Positions 37,609-47,451 are shown, counted from the first letter of the stretch. The stretch is DNA of 64,000 nucleotides from G039954875 sp047528275 (GCA_047528275.1 CP180023.1:124001-188000); one strand, 5' to 3'. Numbers and translations are program-made. Notes: generated from the letters alone by a model not told the origin.

Positions 37609-38598
37609 TTAATAATTTGGGAAATTCTTCGTTGAAAGGCTACATAATTTTCCTGTCTCATCTACGTAGATGAAATAAGCTTCAATCCCTAGTTCTGGAT
37701 GTGTTTTCAGAAGTACTTTAGCACCTTCAATACCTAGGACCATGAAGGTAGTAGCATAGCCGTCGGCCGTCATACAATTTTTGGCTAGGGTAGAAACTGA
37801 TAATAAATTATTTATTACTGGACGACCCGTTTTATAATCGATCGTATGAACATATTTTTTCCCTGTCTTAGGGTCCGTTTTGAATTTTCGATAATTCCCT
37901 GAAGTAGCAAGAGCACGATCCCTCAATGAGAGACTTAAGATGAGATTTTTTCCTATATCTTGATTTTCTACAGGTTTTTCAATACCGATCACCCATGGTT
38001 TGCCTGATGCTTTTTCGCCTCTAGCGCTGATCTCTCCACCGATCTCTATCATATAATTTTTTACCCCCTGCTTCTCTAAATATTGACCAATTACATCCAC
38101 AGCATAACCCTTAGCTATACCGTTGAAATCTAAAAAACTCTCCTTAGGTTTGAGGATTTTGCCATTTCTTAAAGTAACTTTTTCCAAGCCTACATGTTGC
38201 ATCAATCTTTGCAATGTCATTGTGTCGGGTATTTTATCTCTCGTCCTCTGTCCGAACCCCCAAGCATTGACCAAAATCCCCAAAGTAGGATCAAAAACAC
38301 CTCCTGAGATTTTAAAAATCTCTTGAGACTTAGCCCAGACCGTTTTAAAGTAATGATCTACTAAAACATCATTGTCCCCTCGATTGATCTTTGAAATATC
38401 AGAATCTACCACATAGGTAGAAAGCGATCGATTGAATTGCTTGAATAAACTATCGATCGCTACCATGTAGTCCTGGTTTCCTAAATATTTGATACGATAA
38501 TAAGTCCCAAATACATTACCTTTAAATTCTTTGATATCTGATCCTGTGTGGCAACCGATCAATAGTATAATCCCCAAGAGATAAAGATGTCTTATCAT
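37609..38598 (-). CDS. apbE: FAD:protein FMN transferase (lipoprotein)
   Basis: A 329-residue ApbE/flavin transferase. It covalently attaches FMN to threonine residues of partners such as Na+-translocating NQR or RNF subunits at the outer face of the membrane. A lipoprotein signal ends in LLIGC near residue 15. Family motifs are FGTYYRIKYLG near 30, DFNGIAKGYAVDVIGQYLE near 155, and TSGNYRKF, KKYVHTIDYKTGRPV and MTADGYATTFMVLG near the end. No NQR or RNF genes lie here. It overlaps the upstream small membrane gene by 4 bases (ATGA). Confidence 0.95.
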   Translation of the reverse strand: MIRHLYLLGIILLIGCHTGSDIKEFKGNVFGTYYRIKYLGNQDYMVAIDSLFKQFNRSLSTYVVDSDISKINRGDNDVLVDHYFKTVWAKSQEIFKISGGVFDPTLGILVNAWGFGQRTRDKIPDTMTLQRLMQHVGLEKVTLRNGKILKPKESFLDFNGIAKGYAVDVIGQYLEKQGVKNYMIEIGGEISARGEKASGKPWVIGIEKPVENQDIGKNLILSLSLRDRALATSGNYRKFKTDPKTGKKYVHTIDYKTGRPVINNLLSVSTLAKNCMTADGYATTFMVLGIEGAKVLLKTHPELGIEAYFIYVDETGKLCSLSTKNFPNY

Positions 38599-38825
38599 CG
38601 TTTTTTCTCTTGATAAGTCTGATATAAAAAATCTAGGATGAAAATAAAGAGGAATATAAATTGTATCAAAAACCTTCGAACGTAAAATCCCGATGTGAAA
38701 CTCATTGTAAAATTGGTTTGGATAAAATAGAGGTAAATCGGTATCAATACGATCAATATTAACAGGTAAAAAATCGATGAGAAATATAAAAATATTTTTT
38801 CAAAAAAATGGTATAGAAGATGCAC
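38595..38825 (-). CDS. Small membrane protein upstream of apbE, unknown
   Basis: A 76-residue protein with two strongly hydrophobic segments, about 14-34 and 51-67, and a basic end (YQTYQEKKR). The 4-base overlap with apbE indicates translational coupling, so a role near flavinylation or the respiratory membrane is possible. It lacks the cysteines of the NqrM maturation factor, so I do not call it that. The AT-rich composition allows chance hydrophobic frames; the coupling is the main support. Confidence 0.5.
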   Translation of the reverse strand: MHLLYHFFEKIFLYFSSIFYLLILIVLIPIYLYFIQTNFTMSFTSGFYVRRFLIQFIFLFIFILDFLYQTYQEKKR

Positions 38826-39671
38826 GTGGATAAATCTGCATTCAATTCATATCAGAACACCATCGACAACAGATGACATGACATATCAATATCTGGAAAG
38901 ATGGCCTGTATAAAATTCTGGTGGAAGAACATCAATAACGGATTATAAAACAATACATCCTTACCAGTACCAGGAAAAAAAAAACAAGTCAATGATCTAC
39001 CATTTTAGCTCCCTTCATTTTCCTTTTTTTTTGAAGACGAAAAATATGATCTATATTACTCATAGGATCACTATCGTATCATAGATGAGGCAGGAAATAG
39101 ATAATCATGCGTAGATTTGGAGTATTGTGGATAATAAAAATAAAAATATAATTCAGCTATGTGATACGGATGATATTGAATACATCGATGATCAATAATC
39201 CGACCAATACAAACAATGAAGTTTGTACCATGTTATCGAAAAAGCAATGATAAACGAGATAAAAATGATCATAATAGTTATTGCCTTGCACCACTTGTTG
39301 ATGAGGCTATAAATAACTTTACTAATCATTATCATTGGCTATAATTCTACCTTGAGGCTAGTGATGATTTGCGAATGAAAGCCCAATATATTCAATAAGT
39401 ATGAACTCTCATCAGAAACTTCTACTGTAAATGGATCAGGAATAAAAATCTGATTATTGTAATAGTTCAATTAAATATTATATAATATTGCTTATTAATG
39501 TATAAATAATTTTTTTTTTAAAAAAAGTATGATAGATTTTTTTTTCATGGCCTAGAAATAAGGATAAAGTGATAATGAAATATAAAACCTAAGATCAGAT
39601 AGGATTGAGATTCATTCGACCAAGCACTTATATGTATGATATCTTTCAAAATACTTAACAGGGAAAAAATT
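38826..39671 (+). pseudogene. Decayed region, family not recognised
   Basis: About 850 bases with no intact gene. On the + strand, pieces such as FFEDEKYDLYYS...DHYRIIDEAGNR near 39030-39110 and LAPLVDEAINNFTNHYHWL then FYLEASDDLRMKAQYIQ near 39290-39400 look like former protein sequence, interrupted by stops and frame changes. AT runs follow up to the gpmI promoter. I could not name the gene. Confidence 0.4.
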
Positions 39672-39679
39672 TATCTTTG
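39672..39679 (+). promoter_or_regulatory. Likely -7 box of the gpmI promoter
   Basis: TATCTTTG fits TAnnTTTG exactly and ends 32 bases before the gpmI ATG. The -33 TTTG is not evident. Confidence 0.5.
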
Positions 39680-39711
39680 CCCAGATAGATAAAAATATAA
39701 TATTTTCATTG

Positions 39712-41235
39712 ATGAAAAAAATCCTATTAATGATTCTTGATGGATGGGGTATTGCCAAAGACTCTTCGGTTTCTGCTATAGACAAGGCTTATACCCATTT
39801 CATTGACACTTGTTATAAAAAATATCCTCATTCTCAGTTGTCGGCTTCAAGTCTAGCTGTAGGATTACCTGAGGGTCAGATGGGTAATTCGGAAGTTGGA
39901 CATATGAATCTAGGTGCAGGTCGTGTAGTATATCAAAATCTATTCAATATTAATATGACGGTAGAAAATGGATCATTATCAAGTAACCATATATTTAATC
40001 AAGCCATTGAGTATGCTTTTTCTCAACAGAAAAAGGTACATTTCATCGGGTTGCTCTCTGATGGTGGTGTACATTCGCATATCCGTCATCTCTTTGGTTT
40101 ACTTGATGCAGCAGCAGCTAAAGGGCTCAAAGAAGTCTTTGTACATGCCTTCACTGACGGCCGAGATACAGATCCAAAGAGTGGAAAAAACCATTTAAAA
40201 GACATACTCGATCATCTTGATCATACTACAGGTCGTTTGGCTACGGTAGTTGGACGATATTACGCTATGGATCGTGACCAACGTTGGTCACGTATCAAAA
40301 AAGCTTATGATGTTATGGTACATGGTCTAGGAGATCAGACCACTGATGTTTTGAGTGCTGTACAAGCATCCTATGACAATAATGTTACTGATGAATTTAT
40401 GCAGCCCATCGTCATGCTAGGACCGGATCAAAAACCCTTGACCCAGATCGAAGCAGGTAGTGTGGTGATCTGTTTCAATTTTCGTACTGATCGTGGGCGT
40501 CAAATCACCGAAGCATTGACGCAGAAAAACTTTCCTGAGCATGATATGCATAAACTCGATCTTTATTATGTCACTATGACTTCATATGATCAGGATTTTC
40601 AGAATGTACATGTCCTCTTTGAGGAGGAGAATCTTACCGATACCCTAGGAGAGGTATTAGAAAAAAATGGTAAGAAACAACTCCGCATTGCCGAGACAGA
40701 GAAATATCCACACATTACCTTTTTCTTTTCCGGTGGGCGTGAAAAGCCCTTTCAAGGTGAGAAGCGTATCTTGTGTCCCTCGCCTAAAGTAGCTACTTAC
40801 GATTTACAACCTGAAATGAGTGCTTGGGATATTTGCGATAAGGTCATCCCCGAATTACAAAAGAAAGAAACTGATTTCATCTGTTTGAATTTTGCCAATC
40901 CTGATATGGTTGGGCATACAGGAGTGATGGACGCTGCGATAAGAGCTTGTGAAACGGTTGATCAGTGTACTCAAGATGTTTGTGAAGTTGCCTTAGAAAA
41001 TGCTTATACTGTTCTCATACTGGCCGACCATGGTAATGCCGATTGTATGATCAATCCTAATGGTACTCCCAATACGGCTCATACTACACAACCTGTTCCC
41101 TGTTTTCTTTTGGATGGAGTACAAAAAATTTCTCTAAAGGATGGAAAACTTGCAGATATCGCCCCCACTATTTTAGAATTAATGGATATCGTTCCACCAG
41201 AAGTGATGACGGGTATATCTCTTTTATTGAATTAA
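39712..41235 (+). CDS. gpmI: 2,3-bisphosphoglycerate-independent phosphoglycerate mutase
   Basis: A 507-residue Mn-dependent enzyme of the alkaline phosphatase superfamily interconverting 3- and 2-phosphoglycerate. Key parts: LLMILDGWGIAKDS near 5-18 (metal Asp), GQMGNSEVGHMNLGAGR near 55-71 with the catalytic Ser, HAFTDGRDTDPKSG, GRYYAMDRDQRWSRI, and the metal-binding NFANPDMVGHTG and LADHGNAD near 395 and 440. With eno downstream in the window it covers lower glycolysis. ATG 39712 is preferred to a TTG three bases earlier. It starts a run with the HAD gene and map. Confidence 0.97.
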   Translation: MKKILLMILDGWGIAKDSSVSAIDKAYTHFIDTCYKKYPHSQLSASSLAVGLPEGQMGNSEVGHMNLGAGRVVYQNLFNINMTVENGSLSSNHIFNQAIEYAFSQQKKVHFIGLLSDGGVHSHIRHLFGLLDAAAAKGLKEVFVHAFTDGRDTDPKSGKNHLKDILDHLDHTTGRLATVVGRYYAMDRDQRWSRIKKAYDVMVHGLGDQTTDVLSAVQASYDNNVTDEFMQPIVMLGPDQKPLTQIEAGSVVICFNFRTDRGRQITEALTQKNFPEHDMHKLDLYYVTMTSYDQDFQNVHVLFEEENLTDTLGEVLEKNGKKQLRIAETEKYPHITFFFSGGREKPFQGEKRILCPSPKVATYDLQPEMSAWDICDKVIPELQKKETDFICLNFANPDMVGHTGVMDAAIRACETVDQCTQDVCEVALENAYTVLILADHGNADCMINPNGTPNTAHTTQPVPCFLLDGVQKISLKDGKLADIAPTILELMDIVPPEVMTGISLLLN

Positions 41236-41241
41236 TGATCT

Positions 41242-41658
41242 ATGGAATCTAAAGTTATTGCTATCGATTTTGACGGTACTATTGTAGAAGATGTGTATCC
41301 TAAGATCGGTAAGCCTAAATTTTTTGCCTTTGAGACACTCAAAAAACTCCAGCAAGATGGTCATCGGCTTATACTTTGGACATATCGTCACGGAGCCGCC
41401 TTGCAAGAAGCCGTGATATTTTGCCAAAAAAATGGTATCGTATTTTACGCAGTCAATCAAGAATTTGAAGGTGAAGATTTTGATCCTAAATATGCCAGCC
41501 GTAAAATCTATGCCGACCTCTTTGTCGATGATAGGAATCTTGGTGGATTTCCTGGTTGGGGTGAGGTTTATCAAATCATTACAAATGGTATTCCCCTCAC
41601 CCTCGAAAGGACTTTTTATGAGGTGCCGAAAAAGAAAAAAGGTTTTTTTAGATTTTGA
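41242..41658 (+). CDS. HAD-superfamily hydrolase (BT0820-like)
   Basis: A 138-residue small HAD phosphatase-like protein. Motif I is IAIDFDGTIVED near 6-17 with both aspartates. LILWTYRHG near 43-51 carries the motif II Thr in the usual LWT form, and LFVDDRNLGG near 91-100 supplies motif III/IV acids. There is no cap domain, and the substrate is unknown. Short HAD proteins of this size are common in Bacteroidetes. It lies 6 bases after gpmI and 3 before map. Confidence 0.9.
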   Translation: MESKVIAIDFDGTIVEDVYPKIGKPKFFAFETLKKLQQDGHRLILWTYRHGAALQEAVIFCQKNGIVFYAVNQEFEGEDFDPKYASRKIYADLFVDDRNLGGFPGWGEVYQIITNGIPLTLERTFYEVPKKKKGFFRF

Positions 41659-41661
41659 CTA

Positions 41662-42480
41662 ATGATTCATCCAAAAACGCTTGAGGAAATTGAATTGATT
41701 TATCAAAGTGCACTATTGGTATCCAAAACTTTGGGGATATTGGCTCAAGAAATCAAGCCAGGTATTGATACCCTATATTTAGATGGTTTAGCTGAGCAAT
41801 TCATACGTGATCATGGAGGTATTCCAGCCTTTTTAGGCTTATATGGTTTCCCTCATACGCTTTGTGTCTCACCTAATGAGCAAGTCGTACACGGCCTCCC
41901 TAATAAGACTCCTTTGCGTGAAGGAGGTATCCTATCGATCGATTGTGGGGTACTGATGGAAGGTTATTATGGTGATCAAGCTTATACTTTTGAAGTAGGT
42001 GAAATAGCTACCGAGACTAAGCAATTGCTTCAAGTCACTAAAGAATCCTTGTATTTAGGCATCGCTGCGTGCAGACATGGTCATCATATTGGAGATGTTG
42101 GATTTGCCATTCAAAATCATGTAGAAGAATACAGATATAGTGTGGTCAGAGAGCTCGTCGGACATGGTTTGGGTAGAAAGATGCATGAAGATCCTCAAGT
42201 ACCCAACTATGGAAGACAAGGCCAAGGGAAGAAATTGATCGAAGGTATGGTATTGGCCATAGAGCCTATGGCCAATCAAGGTACACGTCGGGTAGTATTT
42301 CATCGAGATGGTTGGACAGTCACTACGGCAGACAATCAACCTTCGGCACATTTTGAGCATAATGTAGCCATCATCGATGGCTTGCCTTGTTTGCTTTCTA
42401 CATTCCAATATATTTACCAAGCCTTGGGGATCGATTCGGATGAAGAAACTCTATTTCACCTGGTAGCATCTGATCATTAA
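41662..42480 (+). CDS. map: Methionine aminopeptidase, type I
   Basis: A 272-residue enzyme removing the initiator methionine. The metal ligands are visible: SIDCGVLMEGYYGDQAYTF supplies two Asp, GHGLGRKMHEDPQVPNYG one His, AIEPMA one Glu, and SAHFEHNVAI the final Glu. The length is normal for Bacteroidetes. In many genomes, including numerous Bacteroidetes, map sits between secY and infA; here secY is followed directly by infA and map is 15 kb away, behind gpmI. Confidence 0.96.
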   Translation: MIHPKTLEEIELIYQSALLVSKTLGILAQEIKPGIDTLYLDGLAEQFIRDHGGIPAFLGLYGFPHTLCVSPNEQVVHGLPNKTPLREGGILSIDCGVLMEGYYGDQAYTFEVGEIATETKQLLQVTKESLYLGIAACRHGHHIGDVGFAIQNHVEEYRYSVVRELVGHGLGRKMHEDPQVPNYGRQGQGKKLIEGMVLAIEPMANQGTRRVVFHRDGWTVTTADNQPSAHFEHNVAIIDGLPCLLSTFQYIYQALGIDSDEETLFHLVASDH

Positions 42481-42532
42481 AAAGAAGCTCAATGGAAATG
42501 GATTTTTTTTATATTTGACTATCCATTCAAAA

Positions 42533-42549
42533 CCCCTACTGAGTAGGGG
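42533..42549. terminator. Hairpin after the gpmI-HAD-map operon
   Basis: CCCCTAC (42533-42539), loop TGA and GTAGGGG (42543-42549) form a perfect 7-bp stem 52 bases after the map stop. On the + strand it is followed by AATAAAAT rather than a T run; on the minus strand TTTTG follows. It is probably a terminator, possibly bidirectional. Confidence 0.6.
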
Positions 42550-42597
42550 AATAAAATCATTATTTATTATATTGATAATTTTAATCACTATCAAAGG

Positions 42598-44258
42598 TTA
42601 TGTATAAAAAAAACGATTGCACCGCTCATTCCTATAGAGAACTTCTTTAGAACTCCTGAAAAAACTAGGTTTACCAGTTTTTATAATGGCTGATATATCC
42701 CCTATCTGGTACCTTAGACTGTGATGGTAAAAATTTAAAAAAAATCTCCCCCTTTTAAAAAGGGTAAAAGAAGAGGTGATTGATGAATTGAAAGATACCC
42801 CTCAATATATGATCATTGTATTGAAAAATATTAATTCTCATTTTTTGATCCTTATAGGATTAATATTTATACTGGAGATATGACATTAATTTATAAAAAT
42901 ACTAGAAACATCATCCAATTATGCATTAATCATCAGTATCAGTTCTTACTTGTTCAAGTTACTGATGGTACGAATACGATTTTGCTTTATCGTGAGAATG
43001 AAAAACAAACTTTTCATAAAGTTCTCACTACAAGTTTTAAAGAGACACTTTCTCCATTGTTTTTTGATTTAAAAAAAGCTAATATAATTTATACTCTTTC
43101 GAATATTGGGCGAGACCAAAAAAGTACTAATCCATTATAAACTAAAAATCAATAAGGAAATCGAAGAACTATTTAAAGATGATGAATTGAACATTAGTGA
43201 CTTTACCTATTCTAGAGAATGGAAAGTGCCCGTTCTGATCCTCTATAAAAAAAGATAAATTGCAATGAAAATTTCTCGATAAAAAAGGCCGTAAGCTTCA
43301 TGAGACCCTTCGTGAAAATATATACCGAGACTAACGAATCTCAGTGGATGGCAGTAATAAGGACGAAGATAAATTTTTAATCGGAGCGATAGAAATTTTG
43401 GTACATACTATACTACGATTTACCTAGTCAACGGTTTATCCCATTGACCGAGAATAAACTTATCATATTATACTACAAAAGATTATCTATCCATCTATGG
43501 CTACCTAACACCTTACCTGTAAGGATGAGTTCCGATAAATTTCTAGTAGTGATTCATCCCTATGGCTAATCTTGATGGCTAGATTTCTGGGATTTTAATT
43601 CCGCAGTACAGTTTTTAGCCAATCCTGATTATGCCGAGCTTCAGATGAATTTTAGAAGATCTATCAGCTATGGTAGATATTTCTGGGAAAAAAACATTTA
43701 ATACACTAGGGATGATCCATGTAAGACGATATCCACCAATGGACTACAGTGGCTCATCAAAGATGGTATATCAAATCCCCAACTGCATAAGGATTTACAG
43801 AACTAATTATGGCGGTTATACCACTCTAGCTGGTATCATAAAAACTTATGATCTATACACCTGTTCCATAGATTATGTAGGCGTATATAATCTTTTTACT
43901 TTTTTGAATACCATCCCTCCCTATTGGGAGCCAATCAGGAAGATGTGGTATGAACTGATCGGAGATCCACAAGATCCCAAAGATGCCGAAATGATGAACT
44001 AAAACAGTCAGGCGATTCAAGTCCATAAGATCAAAGTACCTCTATTTATCGACCAAGACACCAACGATCCCCGTATCAAAAAAAAGCTGAGTCTGATCAA
44101 GTGGTCGAAGCACTTTTAAAAAACAGGATTTTAGTGTAAAATATATGGTCAAAAATAATGAATACTACGATTTTATAAATCAAGAGATTGTATTTGATTT
44201 TTATCGGGCTATGCAGAAGTTTTTCACCAAATGTTTAGATGGTAGTATGGAAATGTAA
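42598..44258 (+). pseudogene. Degraded S9-family prolyl-oligopeptidase-like peptidase
   Basis: Intact, this would be a serine peptidase with an N-terminal beta-propeller and a C-terminal alpha/beta hydrolase domain. Pieces in order: IAPLIPIENFFRTPEKTRFT near 42615, an 86-codon frame at 42880-43140 ending IIYTLSNIGRDQK, the shifted continuation INKEIEELFKDDELNISDFT and YSREWKVPVLILY, then a 110-codon frame (43670-44002) with TNYGGYTTLAGIIKTYDLYT and IPPYWEPIRKMWYELIGDP, then VPLFIDQDTNDPRIKK. The nucleophile Ser of the usual GGSYGGY is Asn here (AAT at 43805-43807), and the EGHGF His is replaced by NNEYYDF. It is dead both by frame and by active site. Confidence 0.85.
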
Positions 44259-44436
44259 TAATTATATAACTTAATAATAAATTACCTATCACTAGATGAT
44301 TTTTCATTTTAATATATCAAAAACATAATAAATGTTTTAAAAAAAATAAAAAAACCTTTCCCATTGTTTTTTTATTCTCTGAAATAAGTATAACTTTACC
44401 CTTGAATTTATTAATTATAATTCTATTAACAGGGTT
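44259..44436. other. Leader region of the ribosomal protein cluster
   Basis: AT-rich sequence between the S9 relic and rpsL. TAACTTTA at 44391-44398 resembles a TAnnTTTG box with one mismatch, 38 bases before rpsL, and an ATTG lies about 24 bases upstream of it. The promoter of the whole cluster is expected here, but I cannot fix it with confidence. Confidence 0.35.
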
Positions 44437-44832
44437 ATGCCAACGATACAACAACTCATTAGAAAGGGCAGAATTGCCATTCGTAAGAAGAGCAAGTCGG
44501 CCATTTTAGATTCTTGTCCTCAATTAAGAGGTGTATGTACACGTGTATATAATACTACACCTAAGAAGCCTAATTCCGCCATGCGGAAAGTATGTCGTGC
44601 ACGTATGTCCAATGGTAAAGAGATTATTGCTTATATCCGTGGCGAGGGACACAACCTTCAAGAACACTCCATTGTGTTGATCGCAGGAGAGAAAATTGCC
44701 CAAGATTTGCCAGGAGTACGTGGGCATGTTGTACGTGGTGCTCGAGATACTGCCGGTGTCAATGGACGTATGCAGAGTCGGAGTCGTTATGGCGTCAAAC
44801 GACCTAAGGATAAAAATAAAGATAAGAAATAA
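44437..44832 (+). CDS. rpsL: Small ribosomal subunit protein S12
   Basis: A 131-residue S12, at the decoding centre and the usual site of streptomycin-resistance changes. TIQQLIRKGR, RGVCTRVYNTTPKKPNSAMR and GRMQSRSRYGVKRPK are all conserved. The loop lysine in TTPKKPNS is present, as in streptomycin-sensitive types. It is the first gene of the 17-kb ribosomal cluster. Confidence 0.98.
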   Translation: MPTIQQLIRKGRIAIRKKSKSAILDSCPQLRGVCTRVYNTTPKKPNSAMRKVCRARMSNGKEIIAYIRGEGHNLQEHSIVLIAGEKIAQDLPGVRGHVVRGARDTAGVNGRMQSRSRYGVKRPKDKNKDKK

Positions 44833-44853
44833 TTAATTTTTTAACACGAATCG

Positions 44854-45351
44854 ATGAGAAAAGACAAAGCGCAAAGGAGATCATATTCACCCGATCCAAG
44901 ATTTAAAGATCCCTTGGTCACCCGTTTCGTCAATCATATGATGAAGGATGGAAAAAAAACCAAGGCTTATGGTATCTTCTATAAGGCTATGGAAAATATA
45001 GAACAACGTAAAGAGGATCAAGAAAAATCTGCTTTGGAGATCTGGAAAGAAGCTCTAAAAAATGTCATGCCTCATGTAGAGGTCCGTACTCACCGTATGG
45101 GAGGAACCAATATTCAAGTGCCTGTGGCTATAGCTCCATGGGTGAAGCTTGCCAAAGCAATAAAATCCCTGATTGAGTGTGCTAGAGAACGTAATGAAAA
45201 ATCCATGGCTGATAAGTTAGCTGCGGAAACTTTAGTTGCTTCAAAAGAAGAAGGTGCCGCTGTGAAAAAACGGGAAAACATTCATAAAATGGCTGAAGCC
45301 AATAAGGCATTTTCTCATCTTAGATTTACCCAATTATGGCAAAAGATTTAA
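44854..45351 (+). CDS. rpsG: Small ribosomal subunit protein S7
   Basis: A 165-residue S7, the primary organiser of the 30S head. RRSYSPDPRFKDPLVTRFVN and MPHVEVRTHRMGGTNIQVPV are characteristic, as is the terminal EANKAFSHLRF. Its last 16 bases overlap the fusA start, so the C-terminal few residues (QLWQKI) share DNA with fusA and the pair is probably translationally coupled. Confidence 0.97.
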   Translation: MRKDKAQRRSYSPDPRFKDPLVTRFVNHMMKDGKKTKAYGIFYKAMENIEQRKEDQEKSALEIWKEALKNVMPHVEVRTHRMGGTNIQVPVAIAPWVKLAKAIKSLIECARERNEKSMADKLAAETLVASKEEGAAVKKRENIHKMAEANKAFSHLRFTQLWQKI

Positions 45352-47435
45352 GACACACAAGAAATATAGGTATTGCTGCGCATATTGATGCTGGAAAGAC
45401 CACTACTACCGAGCGTATTCTTTTTTATACAGGGATCACTCATAAGATTGGTGAAGTACACGACGGTGCAGCCACTATGGATTGGATGGAACAGGAGCAG
45501 GAACGTGGTATTACCATCACTTCAGCCGCTACACGTTGTGAGTGGCTGTATCGTGGACAAGAATTTCAGATCAATATCATTGATACCCCAGGGCATGTAG
45601 ACTTTACTGTAGAAGTAGAGCGTTCCTTGCGTGTTTTGGACGGCATGGTAGCTTTATTTAGTGCAGTAGATGGTGTAGAACCTCAATCGGAAACCATATG
45701 GAGACAAGCTGATAAATACCATGTACCCCGTTTGGGGTTTGTTAATAAAATGGATCGTCAAGGTGCCGATTTCTTCAATGTTTGCAGTCAGATAAAAGAA
45801 ATCTTAGGGGGTAATCCTGTCCTTTTACAAGTTCCTATTGATAGCGAAGCCGATTTCAAGGGGGTCGTAGATCTCGTCACTAATAAAGCCATGATCTGGA
45901 ATGAAAATGATCATGGCATGTCCTATAAAGAAGTCCCTATACCTGACGACTTACAAGAGATGGTAAGTGAGTATCGTAGCAAACTCATAGAATCCATTGC
46001 TGAGTATGACGATACCCTCATGGAGAAATTTTTCGAAAATCCTGATACCATTTCAGAAGACGAGATCAACGCGGCCTTGCGGAAGGCCGCTATTGAAATG
46101 AAAACTATCCCAATGCTTTGTGGTTCTTCTTTCAGAAATAAAGGAGTACAAGCCATGCTAGATGCTGTATGTCAATATTTACCTTCTCCCATTGATATAG
46201 AAGATATTATAGGAATAGATCCGGAAAATGAACAACAAGTAAAACGACAGCCCAATGAAAGTGATCCGTTTTCTGCATTGGCCTTCAAAATTGCTACAGA
46301 TCCCTTTGTGGGTCGTTTAGCCTTCATCCGTGTCTATTCAGGCGCATTGAATGCAGGCTCTTACGTCCTAAATATTCGTTCTGGCAATAAAGAGCGCATC
46401 TCACGCATATATCAAATGCATGCCAACAAACAGAATCCCATAGACAAGATCAAGGCGGGAGATATCGGTGCTGTGGTAGGATTTAAAGACATCAAAACAG
46501 GAGATACTTTATGCGAAGAGAAACATCCCATTGTGTTGGAGAGCATGTCATTCCCTGAGCCAGTTATTGGATTAGCTGTTGAACCCAAATCTAAAGTAGA
46601 CCTTGACAAGATGGGATTAGCCTTATCCAAGCTGGCGGAAGAAGATCCTACGTTTCAAGTACGTACCGATGAAAGCACAGGTCAAACTATCATTTCTGGT
46701 ATGGGAGAACTTCACCTTGAGATCATTGTAGACCGTATGAAACGAGAATTCAGGGTAGAAGTCAATCAAGGACAACCTCAAGTAGAGTATAAAGAAGCAT
46801 TGACTACTACAATCCAACACAGAGAAGTTTACAAGAAGCAGACTGGAGGTCGGGGTAAATTTGCCGATATCATATTCAAATTGGGCCCTGCAGAAAAAGG
46901 CCGATCAAGCTTGGAGTTTGTCAATGAAATCAAGGGTGGGAACATTCCTAAAGAATTTATCCCTTCAGTGGAAAAAGGTTTCAAAGAATCGATGAAAAAC
47001 GGCCCTTTAGCCAGCTATGAGATCGATGCAATGAGGGTGACATTAATGGATGGTTCTTACCATTCGGTAGACTCTGATCAATTATCTTTTGAATTAGCAG
47101 CTAAAGTAGGTTTCAGAGCGGCAGCAAAAAATGCTAAACCTGTACTCTTAGAACCTATGATGAAGCTGGAGGTAGTGACTCCCGAGGAGAATATGGGTGA
47201 CATCGTAGGAGATCTCAATCGCCGACGAGGTATAGTACAGGGTATGGACGATCGCAATAATACCAAGGTCATCAAAGCCGTAGTACCTTTGGCTGAAATG
47301 TTTGGTTACGTGACTACCTTGCGGACTTTGTCTTCTGGTAGAGCTGTATCATCAATGGAGTTTTCTCATTATGAAGTAGCCCCTTCTAATGTAGCTGAGT
47401 CCGTTATAGCAAAAGTAAAAGGAGTCAATGTTTAA
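45336..47435 (+). CDS. fusA: Elongation factor G
   Basis: A 699-residue GTPase driving ribosomal translocation. G motifs: AHIDAGKTTTTERILFYTG near 16, RGITITSAAT near 60, DTPGHVDFTVEVERSL near 87 and NKMDRQGADF near 141. Domains III to V follow with ESTGQTIISGMGELHLEI near 450. The order rpsG-fusA-rpsJ, without a tuf between, is a bacteroidete trait. Confidence 0.98.
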   Translation: MAKDLRHTRNIGIAAHIDAGKTTTTERILFYTGITHKIGEVHDGAATMDWMEQEQERGITITSAATRCEWLYRGQEFQINIIDTPGHVDFTVEVERSLRVLDGMVALFSAVDGVEPQSETIWRQADKYHVPRLGFVNKMDRQGADFFNVCSQIKEILGGNPVLLQVPIDSEADFKGVVDLVTNKAMIWNENDHGMSYKEVPIPDDLQEMVSEYRSKLIESIAEYDDTLMEKFFENPDTISEDEINAALRKAAIEMKTIPMLCGSSFRNKGVQAMLDAVCQYLPSPIDIEDIIGIDPENEQQVKRQPNESDPFSALAFKIATDPFVGRLAFIRVYSGALNAGSYVLNIRSGNKERISRIYQMHANKQNPIDKIKAGDIGAVVGFKDIKTGDTLCEEKHPIVLESMSFPEPVIGLAVEPKSKVDLDKMGLALSKLAEEDPTFQVRTDESTGQTIISGMGELHLEIIVDRMKREFRVEVNQGQPQVEYKEALTTTIQHREVYKKQTGGRGKFADIIFKLGPAEKGRSSLEFVNEIKGGNIPKEFIPSVEKGFKESMKNGPLASYEIDAMRVTLMDGSYHSVDSDQLSFELAAKVGFRAAAKNAKPVLLEPMMKLEVVTPEENMGDIVGDLNRRRGIVQGMDDRNNTKVIKAVVPLAEMFGYVTTLRTLSSGRAVSSMEFSHYEVAPSNVAESVIAKVKGVNV

Positions 47436-47451
47436 AATTAATCGATGGAAT

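Noticed and set aside
43670..44002. An intact 110-residue gene
   Set aside because: It is a fragment of the S9 peptidase domain starting at an internal ATG, and its catalytic Ser is replaced.
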